From positions 1 to 64,000 of the forward strand of contig NZ_AEYE02000028.1 in assembly GCF_000298315.2 (NCBI RefSeq): a DNA stretch of 64,000 bases, given 5' to 3'. Shown one piece after another: positions 18,443 to 26,617 of this stretch. This stretch comes from Rhizobium grahamii CCGE 502 (GTDB lineage: Bacteria > Pseudomonadota > Alphaproteobacteria > Rhizobiales > Rhizobiaceae). The notes below the pieces were generated by a model. It saw nothing but the letters and a program-made list of their open reading frames with translations, did not search any database and was not told the DNA's origin. How positions within the stretch are numbered: position 1 is the stretch's first letter; the number at the start of each line of letters is the position of its first letter. The translations under genes were made by a program, and so were the position numbers.

Positions 18443-18479
18443 TCTAGTGGAAGGCCGGCCCCTTCGGCCTTCCACTAGA
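18443..18479. other. Long perfect hairpin in the leader of the fusion gene
   Basis: CTAGTGGAAGGCCG and its exact complement, extended by one T-A pair, make a 15-bp stem with a 7-base loop. It ends about 18 bases before the ATG of the peptidase-ATPase fusion, in the 148-base gap after the Rieske gene. There is no T-run on either side, so it is not a typical intrinsic terminator. It may be a processing site, attenuator or protein-binding dyad. Confidence 0.6.
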
Positions 18480-18572
18480 TATGTTCCCTGATTCCCATCC
18501 CGCGGCAGGCGCGCTCAGACTCGTCAGACGGGGTCTCTGTGTTTGGATACAGGCAGCGCTGTAGGGGGCAGA

Positions 18573-19613
18573 TCACTCGGCAGCTTGTGCGCGTTGAGTA
18601 TTCTCGGAGTCTATCAGTTGGGAGAGGCGGCGTCGGAAGCGCAACGGTCCCACATCGATCTTCAGGTCGAGGTTTGGTGTCTGCTTTTTGGCCATTCCTT
18701 CGTGAACCGCCTCCAGCACGACGCGATCTTCTTCGAACGCGCCGCGAACCGACGTCGCGAAACGAGCGGATACCTCTGCGTCGTCGGGCGCGAAGTTACG
18801 CAACTGGAACCAGTAGTACTTCGTGCTGTTTTCATCGACGGGGGTCATGAAATTGTAGCTGTCCATGAGGAAGGTGTTGGCCGGCAGATCCTTTCCCTCC
18901 CCACCAGTTCCCGATGGTGCGAAAATTGCCTTGATGATCGCATTGCTCGGATACCGTACCTCGTAATGCTGCTTGCGATCCGCCTTCCCTTCGAACTGCA
19001 GAAAAGGCGCATAGAACGGTGCAGGATCGGAATCGATCATCCAACGCCAAACGGTGACGCCGTCTTCCTTGACAGTCGTCTCAAGCGGCGTCTCTTCGCA
19101 GGCCGAACTCGCAAACGAGCTCTGGTGCACCCAGGCGACATGCGACGGATCCAGCAGATTGTCTGTCATGTAGAGGTAGTTGCAGTTAAGGGTCATGGAC
19201 TCTCCACGGTTCATACCCCATGCCGGGTCATCGAAGTGCTCGACGTGGAAAATCTCCGAAGGGTCCGCCTTTGCGGCGTCGCCCATCCAGACCCAAACCA
19301 GCCCGTAGCGCTCCTCGACGGGGTAAGAGCGGACGCAGGCCACGTGCGGAATCCGCTCCGCGCCCGGCACGCGGGTACAGGCTCCCGACGTATCGAACGT
19401 CAGGCCGTGGTATCCGCACTCGACGTCGTCACCTTTTATGCGCCCCATCGACAAGGGCAGCTTGCGATGGGGACAGGCATTCTCGAGGGCGGCGAGTTTT
19501 CCGTCCTGACGGCGGTAAAGGACGATCTCTTCGCCCAGCATCTTGACCGCCTTGAGTTCACGGCCGACTTCACTGTCCCAGGTCGCGACATACCACGCGT
19601 TTTTCAGAAACAT
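18573..19613 (-). CDS. Rieske non-haem iron oxygenase (vanillate O-demethylase-like)
   Basis: Terminal oxygenase subunit of 346 residues, VanA-like in length and layout. The N-terminal Rieske domain shows CPHRKLPLSMG and CGYHGLTFD, the two Cys-His pairs of the 2Fe-2S centre. The catalytic domain has DNLLDPSHVAWVH, with Asp and His in the mononuclear-iron-site position. TAGGAG precedes the ATG. It opens the leftward run that includes the peptidase-ATPase and importer genes and diverges from a LysR gene. Members demethylate or hydroxylate methoxy-aromatics, betaines and related compounds. The needed reductase is probably the protein at 9511-10629. Confidence 0.92.
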   Translation of the reverse strand: MFLKNAWYVATWDSEVGRELKAVKMLGEEIVLYRRQDGKLAALENACPHRKLPLSMGRIKGDDVECGYHGLTFDTSGACTRVPGAERIPHVACVRSYPVEERYGLVWVWMGDAAKADPSEIFHVEHFDDPAWGMNRGESMTLNCNYLYMTDNLLDPSHVAWVHQSSFASSACEETPLETTVKEDGVTVWRWMIDSDPAPFYAPFLQFEGKADRKQHYEVRYPSNAIIKAIFAPSGTGGEGKDLPANTFLMDSYNFMTPVDENSTKYYWFQLRNFAPDDAEVSARFATSVRGAFEEDRVVLEAVHEGMAKKQTPNLDLKIDVGPLRFRRRLSQLIDSENTQRAQAAE

Positions 19614-19735
19614 CGCTATCTCCTAACCTAACTTGATGATCGTCAGTATTTTCGGTGCCGATCGCGCAAACAAGTCAGTTTCACTTGCAATCGTTGTTAG
19701 AAAAACTTAAAAGAAAAGTCGGAGCGGAGATATGA
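19614..19735. promoter_or_regulatory. Divergent Rieske/LysR promoter region
   Basis: 122 bases between the two start codons, A/T-rich near the LysR gene (AAAAACTTAAAAGAAAAG). LysR proteins usually bind such divergent regions, activating the opposite gene and repressing their own. No certain T-N11-A box can be assigned by eye. Confidence 0.45.
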
Positions 19736-20680
19736 ATGCACCAGATAATGCCCCCTCTGAATGCCCTTCAAGCATTTGAATCCTTGGGACGTTGCGGCAC
19801 GATGAGCAGTGCCGCACGGGAATTGGGCGTCACACCGAGCGCTGTCAGTCAGCAAGTTCGTAAGCTTGAGGATCATCTCGGCGTGACGCTGCTCGAGCGT
19901 ACCGGCCGGCGTGTCGAACTGACGTCTTGGGGAATCCTTTTTCACAAAGAAATCACGAAGGCCTTCACCCAACTCACCCATTCGGTCAGGGCCCTTCAGC
20001 GGGCACGAAGCGATAGCGGCATTGTTCTTACCGCATTAAGCTCCGTGGTGAACAAATGGATCGGTCGAAGGATCTTCGAATGGCGTGATCTACAACCGGA
20101 CGCCGATGTCAGGATAATCGGCAGAGACGACGAGCCGAGTTTGACCGAGGGCCACAGCGATTTCCGTATAACCTATGGAAAGCAGGCGGAAGTACATGTC
20201 CACTACTCAGCCCTCTATACTGACTGGGTTGTCCCGGCCTGCTCTCCTAAGCTTCTGGGGCAGCGGGTTCTCGCATCTCCGACAGACATACTCCGGTTTC
20301 CGCTTCTGAATATCGAATGGGAATCGCACTATAGTCGCCCCCCGCAATGGGAAGAATGGGCGGGGATGTTTGGTGCAACGGTGAATGAAAGACGATCTAG
20401 TCTCTTTTTCGCGCTTTCCAGTAACGCGATTGATGCGGCCGTTAACGGTCATGGATTTGTGCTTGCGCAACTGTCGATGATCGAAGAGGAGCTTCAGGCA
20501 GGTCTGCTCGTGGTGCCGTTTGACGTCCGCCTTCCGCTTCCAGAAAGCTACTACCTCGCTTGGAACAGATCAGCATTTGAGAAACCATACGGTAAAGAGT
20601 TTCATAAGTGGATCGTGTCGATCGGGAGAAAGCAGTCAATATTGTCGGCCCCAGACGAACGCGTGTCCGCGTCGAGATGA
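19736..20680 (+). CDS. LysR family transcriptional regulator (GcvA-like)
   Basis: A DNA-binding regulator of 314 residues. The N-terminal winged helix (MPPLNALQAFESLGRCGTMS then LGVTPSAVSQQVRKLEDHLG) is of the GcvA/AmpR type. The C-terminal part is a LysR substrate-binding domain. GGAG lies 7 bases before the ATG at 19736. Divergence from the Rieske gene makes that operon, with the peptidase-ATPase and importer, its likely target; the co-inducer would be a pathway compound. An SBP-fold effector domain is expected for the family. Confidence 0.9.
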   Translation: MHQIMPPLNALQAFESLGRCGTMSSAARELGVTPSAVSQQVRKLEDHLGVTLLERTGRRVELTSWGILFHKEITKAFTQLTHSVRALQRARSDSGIVLTALSSVVNKWIGRRIFEWRDLQPDADVRIIGRDDEPSLTEGHSDFRITYGKQAEVHVHYSALYTDWVVPACSPKLLGQRVLASPTDILRFPLLNIEWESHYSRPPQWEEWAGMFGATVNERRSSLFFALSSNAIDAAVNGHGFVLAQLSMIEEELQAGLLVVPFDVRLPLPESYYLAWNRSAFEKPYGKEFHKWIVSIGRKQSILSAPDERVSASR

Positions 20681-21310
20681 TCATAGCCGCGCGCCCTGGC
20701 GACCGATGCGAAGCCTCCAAGATAGTTGAAGCGCCGAATGAGACTTTGGATGTTATTCGTGCTGACGGCATTCCTTGCTGTGTCGGAGCGTTTGTCCAGA
20801 GCAGCCTGGTCTTGAGCGGGTCGAACCTACGACCCCGCTGTTGTTACGCGTGTATCTCATCAAAACTTTAGATACATGAGAGCCTTTGAAATTCCACTCC
20901 TCGTCCTCGGCCGCCAGTCCCTTGCCAGCGACACAGGAGGACCGTCTCGACTTCCTGATAGTTGTCGTTCTCGCACAGCTTCTCTTCTCGTTGCAAAAGT
21001 CTGATTCTCGAGTGAAGACTGACCAATCATATAGCTCGCGAGATCAACTGACACATCTGACAAACTATCTCCTGGAGTTGGATGGAAACGGATGGATAAA
21101 TAGTAAGCGGTGTTTCCCTTGAACATTGACCAAGGTCGATAGGCCGTCCCGCAATGTGCCGCTGTGAGTGCGCCGATTGCGGTCATCGACCTGCTGGCTG
21201 TTTGATTGACCTAAGAACCGTGTGGTGTCGTGGCCCGCGCGGGCGCGGTAAACGAAGCACTCGCACCCGTTGCTGAATATTGGCCGGCCTCGACGGGATC
21301 GGCGCGGCCT
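20681..21310. other. Gene-poor stretch with a tRNA-like scrap
   Basis: No convincing gene in about 630 bases. Around 20806-20850 the minus strand reads GGGGTCGTAGGTTCGACC followed later by a CCA, which resembles the variable loop and T-arm of a tRNA, but the T-stem does not pair properly and no full cloverleaf can be built. It may be a decayed integration scar or coincidence. Open frames on both strands lack recognisable similarity. Confidence 0.35.
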
Positions 21311-21540
21311 CTACTGCGCCTGAGCTTCAAAGCTCTTCTGCATTTTCTCGACGATTTGGTCGATACTGAAGCTCGCTGCGCGCTTGCTCGGTGGGAAGTC
21401 CTTGAACGTTGCGAGAAATTCCGCTGCCACAGCAGGAGCCCCCAGAAAGGCACCCGCTCCATCCAACAGGAACCAGTCGTAGTAGGTGTTCGATGTTATG
21501 TCTGCGCGCTCGTATGGATCGGCCCTCGGACGAAGATGTC
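21311..21540 (-). pseudogene. Arylsulfatase C-terminal remnant
   Basis: The minus strand encodes RADPYERADITSNTYYDW, then EFLATFKDFPPSKRAASFS and DQIVEKMQ before a stop at 21311. This is the usual carboxy-terminal block of bacterial arylsulfatases (family pattern: ADPFERAD, then TFKEFPPRQKPxSF). Everything upstream, including the catalytic sulfatase domain with its CxPSR motif, is missing. It lies downstream of the hydrolase gene and is a truncated relic. Confidence 0.7.
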
Positions 21541-21627
21541 GCGCGATTCCGGCGCAGGTCGGTCTGCCCCGTGAAATCCGGGCTCCCGGGAGAGGGATAA
21601 CAACCACAACGCTGCTCCAGTCGCACT

Positions 21628-21706
21628 GAAGCGAGTGCCACCACGCAGGGGAGGCGTGCTTGGTGGCTAGGCCTCGATCTAGTTTCGGCTGAGCTTCCGA
21701 TCGAGG
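21628..21706. repeat. Double-hairpin repeat, copy A
   Basis: Two adjacent inverted repeats: GCCACCACGC with GCGTG(CTT)GGTGGC, and CCTCGATC with GATCGAGG. The second stem overlaps the last codons of the alpha/beta hydrolase. A diverged copy in the same orientation and arrangement lies at 39133-39209. The two are alignable over about 75-80 bases, which argues for duplication rather than chance. Confidence 0.7.
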
Positions 21707-22668
21707 AAATTGTGGATAAGAGGCGCAATCTCGGGCAGCTTGTCTTCCAGCGCGAAATGACCGGTGTCGAGGAGGTGCATCTCGGCATGGGGCAAGTCTC
21801 GTAGATACGGCGACGCGCCGTCGGCCGGGAAGATCTTGTCGTTCTTGCCCCAGACGATAAGGGTCGGCGGCTTCTTCTCGCGGAAGAACTCCTGGAATTT
21901 CGGGTACAGGGGGAGATTGGTCCCGTAGTCGTGGAACAGGTCCAACTGAATGTCATTGTTTCCGGGACGATCAAGAAGCGCCTGGTCGTGCCCCCAATTG
22001 TCGGGGTCGATGTGCGTGATATCGCTCATCCCATCGGTGTACTGGAACTTCGTGATTTCAGGCGTGAAGAGCACCATCAGAGCTTTGCGGTTTTCGGGCG
22101 TGTCGTTCTTCCAGTATGCCTTGATCGGGTCCCAGAATTCCTTGAGGCCTTCCTCGTAGGCATTGCCGTTCTGGACAATCAACGCAGACACGCGATCGGG
22201 TTGCTTCAACGCGAGCCGATAGCCGACGGGGGCGCCGTAATCCATGACGTACATCGCGTATTGCTTGACATCCAGCTTGCCCATCAGGCTGTCGATGATG
22301 TCCGCATAATGCTGAAACGTATAGTCGAACTTGGTGTGGTCGGGCGCGTCGCTCTGACCGAAGCCCGGATAGTCGGGTGCTATCACATGGTACTTGTCAG
22401 CAAGGATCGGAATCAAATTCCTGAACATGTGCGACGACGTCGGGAAGCCGTGCAGGAGGAGCACGACCGGAGCGTCGACTGGCCCAGCCTCGCGATAGAA
22501 CACCTTGGTGCCGTCAATCTCGACGGTATGATACGTGACCTGCGGCACGACGAGTTCGTGCTCGGCTGCGGACTTCTTGGCGGCAAAGGATGTCGTTGGA
22601 ATGGCGCTGGACGCGGAGAGCGCGAACACCAAGACAAACGTCGCCCTGCTCAACATCAATCTGTTCAT
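21679..22668 (-). CDS. Secreted alpha/beta hydrolase (haloalkane dehalogenase/epoxide hydrolase-like)
   Basis: 329 residues with a Sec signal peptide ([20 protein letters not shown]). It has the alpha/beta-hydrolase-fold landmarks [16 protein letters not shown] (oxyanion region), [10 protein letters not shown] with Asp as likely nucleophile, GKNDKIFP with the acid, and DTGHFALED with the catalytic His. An Asp nucleophile points to the dehalogenase or epoxide hydrolase branch rather than to esterases. GGAGG precedes the ATG at 22668; the frame is open further upstream but lacks a site. It is flanked by an arylsulfatase relic and a decayed regulator. Confidence 0.88.
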   Translation of the reverse strand: MNRLMLSRATFVLVFALSASSAIPTTSFAAKKSAAEHELVVPQVTYHTVEIDGTKVFYREAGPVDAPVVLLLHGFPTSSHMFRNLIPILADKYHVIAPDYPGFGQSDAPDHTKFDYTFQHYADIIDSLMGKLDVKQYAMYVMDYGAPVGYRLALKQPDRVSALIVQNGNAYEEGLKEFWDPIKAYWKNDTPENRKALMVLFTPEITKFQYTDGMSDITHIDPDNWGHDQALLDRPGNNDIQLDLFHDYGTNLPLYPKFQEFFREKKPPTLIVWGKNDKIFPADGASPYLRDLPHAEMHLLDTGHFALEDKLPEIAPLIHNFLDRKLSRN

Positions 22669-22875
22669 TTGAACCTCCAAGCTGACGGCGAAGCTGATTG
22701 ATCTTGGTCGAATGCCAAGATTGCTACGCCCGACGAGCTTCGAGGACCAGTTAATTGTAGTGAGGCACCGTGAAATCGCGGGAGCAGGCATGAGAGTCCA
22801 GTTTATCGATACGCACGAGCATGCTAGCCAAAGACGTCGACTTTCCCGACGACACGATTCAGCCCCCGCGGTATT

Positions 22876-23085
22876 GATACATTTCGGTCGCCTCTGCGCC
22901 TGCCGCACTCCCACTGAGCCCTGAGGGACGAACGGCGGCTGAAGATAAGCGGCCCGGCTCTCGATCTGCTCATGGTGCCGCGGAGATCGAATGGCGGGAT
23001 CGTTAGCAAGGAACACCCTGAGCGAGGTGTGGCCGTCGATGGTGTTCGAGGAATACAATGTCCGCTTCCGGATTTGCCCACGAGG
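22876..23085 (+). pseudogene. Decayed winged-helix regulator fragment
   Basis: The plus strand aligns with the DNA-binding domain of the regulator at 39505-40329. The stretch from about 22883 matches its FGRFCAVPHSRQ start, and 23028-23080 reads [16 protein letters not shown] against VWPSMVVEECNLRFQI. Stops and frame changes interrupt it, and the receiver domain is absent. It lies upstream of the alpha/beta hydrolase gene in divergent orientation, where a regulator would be expected. Confidence 0.7.
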
Positions 23086-23129
23086 AAGACACAAAAAGCA
23101 TGAGGGCTGCACACTGCCGACCATGCTGC

Positions 23130-23819
23130 TCAGAGCAGCTTCAGCCGATAGGCCGCGACGACAGCTTGAATGCGAGTGGTCACGCCTAGCTTCTTGATGG
23201 CAGTTTTTAAGTATGCCGTCACCGTGTGGCTGCTCAGACCGAGGATAACAGCGATCTCGTCGCTGCTCTTGCCTGCCGCTGACCACCGGAGGCACTCGAT
23301 TTCCTTTCGCGAGAGAAGCTTGATCTCGCCGCTGCCGCGCGTGAGATCGTCCAAGGCGGTCATCAAATCGAATACCAGATCGGCGAGCTCTGCATTCGAG
23401 CAGTCCGATCCCGAAAGCATGAAGAGATATTGCCGCGCCTTGGCGTCATGCGGAGAGATTCCAACATTGCACGCGAAGCCGTCGTCATAAAACACCCCGC
23501 CAATCTGGCTTGCCACGCCTCCCCTTTCCGCGCGGGCAAAGAGCAATTGCTCCGACGAGACCGGGAGCACGCTTTCCTTCAGCTTTGCGACGATGTTGCT
23601 CTGGGTGAACATGTCGGTCGACCGATAGCTTTGCAGGAGATCGTCAGGCCAATTGGTCGTGATTAGGTTATCGAGAAGGCCGGCACGAGCGGCCTCCGGA
23701 AAGACGGAAACCAGGAAGAATTTCAGCCCGAACTTCCCCACGACGTCGCGTATCGCGACCTCGAAGGCCGCCAGGCGACGGGGCTCCCTGTTCCATATGT
23801 GACGATCGTGATGGCTCAT
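23130..23819 (-). CDS. LuxR-type transcriptional regulator without a LuxI partner
   Basis: 229 residues. An N-terminal autoinducer-binding-like domain spans about residues 20-150, and a C-terminal GerE/LuxR helix-turn-helix reads [20 protein letters not shown] then [20 protein letters not shown]. In the ligand domain the usual Trp of WxxxY is Leu (PDDLLQSY) and the usual Asp-Pro pair is Asp-Met (STDMF), so binding of a classical acyl-homoserine lactone is doubtful. No luxI gene is in the window. It could answer to a plant or foreign signal. Confidence 0.88.
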   Translation of the reverse strand: MSHHDRHIWNREPRRLAAFEVAIRDVVGKFGLKFFLVSVFPEAARAGLLDNLITTNWPDDLLQSYRSTDMFTQSNIVAKLKESVLPVSSEQLLFARAERGGVASQIGGVFYDDGFACNVGISPHDAKARQYLFMLSGSDCSNAELADLVFDLMTALDDLTRGSGEIKLLSRKEIECLRWSAAGKSSDEIAVILGLSSHTVTAYLKTAIKKLGVTTRIQAVVAAYRLKLL

Positions 23820-24221
23820 GACCTACCCTTTGCCACCACTACCATGATTTGGACCGTCTCGGTGTGAGATTGCGTTAGACGACTTGCGCATCGCTCAGCT
23901 GCATACACCAAATTTGGGGCATTGGGCCTGTTCGGCCGAGCACCAATCTCGGAACACGGCCGACCTGGGCGACCACCCCCGCCTGAGTTCGACGTGGGCT
24001 TCCGTCACGAGGCGGAAGCCCGTTTGTTTGTGCCGCAAGTGAATAGATCAATCCGACTTAATCGAAAGCCCAACAGCCCCAAGCGAGCTACATTCCCATC
24101 GAGCAAACATATTCCATAGGGTTGAGAGCACCCAGATAGCTCCTCCCCACTACACCATACCTCAACAGCCCGAGCGCGTTCTGGCTGAACGCCTTCGCAC
24201 GTCCCCCATAAGGAGAAATGC
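23820..24221. other. Divergent intergenic region, LuxR / SDR
   Basis: About 400 bases without a recognisable gene. Promoters for the leftward LuxR gene and the rightward SDR gene must lie here. The sequence near 23985-24030 contains a GGCTTCCGTC / GGCGGAAGCC near-dyad with an intervening ACGA, possibly an operator or hairpin. No other clear structure. Confidence 0.4.
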
Positions 24222-24977
24222 ATGACCAAGAGACTTGAGAACAAGGTCGCCATCGTGACAGGCGCCAACAGCGGCATTGGTCTCGCCACCGCAAAGCTGT
24301 TCGCCGCCGAGGGCGCCCACGTTTACATCACTGGACGCCGCAAGGAACAGCTCGACGCCGCAGTCGCTGACATCGGTGGCAGCGTTACCGCCGTCAATGC
24401 CGACTCCACCAAGATGGAAGACCTCGACCGCCTGTTTGCGCAGGTGAAGGCCGACCACGGACGTCTCGACGCCATCGTCGTCAACGCGGGCGGCGGGAGC
24501 GTGCTTCCTCTTGGTCAGATCACCGAAGAGCAGGTCGACGACACTTTCGGGCGCAACGTGAAGGCCGTGATCTTCACGGTACAGAAGGCGCTTCCTCTTC
24601 TCGGTAAAGGCTCCTCGGTCGTCTTGATCGGCTCCACGACCAGTATCGAAGGAACGGAAGCGTTCTCCGTCTACTCCGCCTCGAAGGCCGCAGTACGCAA
24701 CCTTGCCCGTTCGTGGGCGCTCGACCTCAAGGGCAAGGGCGTTCGCGTGAATGTGCTGTCGCCCGGACCGACCCGCACTCCCGGCCTTGTGGAACTTGTG
24801 GGCGACGACAAGAACGCGCAACAGGGCTTCCTCGATGCTCTCGCGTCCACGATCCCGCTGGGCCGCGTCGGCGAGCCTGAAGAGATCGCAAACGCAGCGC
24901 TTTTCCTGGCTTCCGACGATTCCAGCTTCGTGAACGGCGTCGAACTCTTCGCCGACGGCGGCAAGGCTCAGGTCTGA
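24222..24977 (+). CDS. SDR family oxidoreductase
   Basis: A classical short-chain dehydrogenase/reductase of 251 residues. Seen: Rossmann motif TGANSGIG, cofactor-specificity segment ITGRRKEQL (the Arg pair favours NADP), the NAG motif as VVNAGGG, active site [10 protein letters not shown] with Tyr and Lys, and the C-terminal FADGG. AAGGAG precedes the ATG. Its substrate is unknown; close relatives are often annotated as glucose or 3-oxoacyl reductases without evidence. It stands alone before the MscS-like gene. Confidence 0.92.
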   Translation: MTKRLENKVAIVTGANSGIGLATAKLFAAEGAHVYITGRRKEQLDAAVADIGGSVTAVNADSTKMEDLDRLFAQVKADHGRLDAIVVNAGGGSVLPLGQITEEQVDDTFGRNVKAVIFTVQKALPLLGKGSSVVLIGSTTSIEGTEAFSVYSASKAAVRNLARSWALDLKGKGVRVNVLSPGPTRTPGLVELVGDDKNAQQGFLDALASTIPLGRVGEPEEIANAALFLASDDSSFVNGVELFADGGKAQV

Positions 24978-25098
24978 GCTTCCAAGGGGCAGTCGACTTT
25001 CGGCCGCCCCTTCCTCGCTCGTCATGTCTCCTTCTTGACGAGGGCGGCGCTTGCCCTGTCAATTGCGCGGGTCGAAACTAACCACATGAAGTGACCCT

Positions 25099-25164
25099 AT
25101 GAACCTGGACGACGTCCTGCGCCTGCTGCTCGATCCGATCACACAGTCGTTGCACTCTTCGTAG
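25099..25164 (+). other. Frameshifted 5' end of the MscS-like gene
   Basis: ATG at 25099 starts MNLDDVLRLLLDPITQS and meets a stop at 25162-25164. From 25149 the next frame continues VALFVARTLVRGRPTHRF then IVHIAFFAILTILLVG into the channel gene. Joining them restores a normal N-terminal membrane helix, so one base appears to be missing near 25147. Either a real frameshift or a sequence error. Confidence 0.65.
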
Positions 25165-25238
25165 CGAGAACCCTTGTCCGGGGCCGCCCGACGCACCGCT
25201 TCATCGTCCACATTGCTTTCTTCGCCATCCTCACCATC

Positions 25239-26597
25239 TTGCTCGTGGGTCACGAAGTCGCTCCATGGACGACGGTCACTGGCGACGAGGACCTCACCCA
25301 CAAGATGTTCATCGGCGTCGCCAAGGCCACCTGGTGGGCAGGCGGCGCGATGGTGCTCGCGAGTTCGGTTCGGGTCTTCCTGATCTTCGAGCGAAAACCT
25401 CGGGAGGGCCGCCTGATCCAGGATTTGCTCGTGGCCTTCATCTATCTCGGCGCGGCTCTCTCGATCATTGCGTTCGTATTCGATCTTCCGGTACGAACCC
25501 TGGTCGCGACCTCCGGCGTCTTCGCCATCGTCCTTGGTCTCGCGCTCCAGAGCACCCTCAACGACGTCTTTTCAGGGATCGCGCTGAACCTTGGTCGGCC
25601 GTATACCGTCGGGGATTGGATCGAGGTCGAGGGAGGCGCCCGTGGACAAGTGGTCGAGACGAACTTGAGGTCGACACACCTGCTCAACGATACCAACGAC
25701 CTGGTGATCGTGCCCAACAGCACCTTGGCCAAAGCCACGTTGACGAACCTTACTGGCACCGACTCCGTCCATGGCTCGAAGGTCGTCATCAGAGCATTGC
25801 CGACACGGTCGCCGGCGGTCATCGAGGAGACGATGAAGACGGTCATCCTCAGCGCGAACACGATCCTCAAATTCCCGACGCCGTCGGTCTCCATCACAGG
25901 CCTCGACGGTTCTGCGGTCGAGGTCGAACTCTCCTTCAAGGTCGCCAGCCTCGGCCAGACTGGGATCGCCAAGAACGAGATCTTCGACCTCGTTTTTAGG
26001 CACGCGAAGGCGGCTGGGATTCAACTGTCGTCCGCGGCGAACGCACTGACAGAGGCGTCGCCTGCTGAAAACTCCAAGCATCCCGGAACGCCGTGGCGCC
26101 TGCTGACATCGATCCCGCTGTTCTCGGCTCTCACCGAAGACGAGATGGAGACGGTGGCGAACAGCATGAAGCGTTGCACCTTCAAGAAGGGCGTGGTCAT
26201 GGCTCCGCAGAATGCTTCGATGACGTCTCTGATGATTGTCCGGAGCGGTGTCGTATCGGTCGAGCGGGACGAGGAAGATGGAAGGAGCGAGGAACTGACA
26301 CGGCTGGCGCCCGGCGACCTGTTCGGGGAGCGCGGCGTTCTGATGGGCGCGCCGGAGCCAGCAACGATGCGCGCCCTCACCTTCATTGTAGTCTACGAGA
26401 TTTCGAAGGACCATCTCGCGAGCGTCATGCATGAGCGCCCTGCCCTTGTCGAGGAACTCAGCCAGCTCCTGGCGAAGCGTGTCGAGACCGAGGAGCACCT
26501 AAGGGCCGACGGGAACGCTGGTGCGGAGGCTCATCCGGTTTCATTGGCAGCCAAGATAAGACATCTTTTCAGACTTCCACACGGCAGCATCAACTGA
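25239..26597 (+). CDS. Mechanosensitive channel (MscS) with cyclic-nucleotide-binding domain
   Basis: 452 residues from the TTG at 25239, about 499 codons if the frameshifted 5' end is included. Membrane helices lead into the MscS pore and beta domain: LGLALQSTLNDVFSGIALNL, then GRPYTVGDWIEVEG and TNLRSTHLLNDTNDLV. After about residue 290 a cAMP/Crp-type nucleotide-binding domain follows (FKKGVVMAPQNASM, LAPGDLFGERGVLMGAPEPA, the phosphate-binding cassette being GERGVLMGAPEPAT). Such channels are expected to be ligand-gated osmolyte valves. Whether the protein is made depends on how the 5' frameshift is resolved. Confidence 0.85.
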   Translation: MLVGHEVAPWTTVTGDEDLTHKMFIGVAKATWWAGGAMVLASSVRVFLIFERKPREGRLIQDLLVAFIYLGAALSIIAFVFDLPVRTLVATSGVFAIVLGLALQSTLNDVFSGIALNLGRPYTVGDWIEVEGGARGQVVETNLRSTHLLNDTNDLVIVPNSTLAKATLTNLTGTDSVHGSKVVIRALPTRSPAVIEETMKTVILSANTILKFPTPSVSITGLDGSAVEVELSFKVASLGQTGIAKNEIFDLVFRHAKAAGIQLSSAANALTEASPAENSKHPGTPWRLLTSIPLFSALTEDEMETVANSMKRCTFKKGVVMAPQNASMTSLMIVRSGVVSVERDEEDGRSEELTRLAPGDLFGERGVLMGAPEPATMRALTFIVVYEISKDHLASVMHERPALVEELSQLLAKRVETEEHLRADGNAGAEAHPVSLAAKIRHLFRLPHGSIN

Positions 26598-26617
26598 CGT
26601 TGACCGGCTAGGTCGGA

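Noticed and set aside
18543-19631. Open frame of 362 codons on the plus strand
   Set aside because: Antisense to the Rieske oxygenase with its clear 2Fe-2S and iron-site motifs; no ribosome site or family match.
24162-25025. Leftward open frame of 287 codons
   Set aside because: Antisense to the SDR gene, which has complete motifs and a strong ribosome site.
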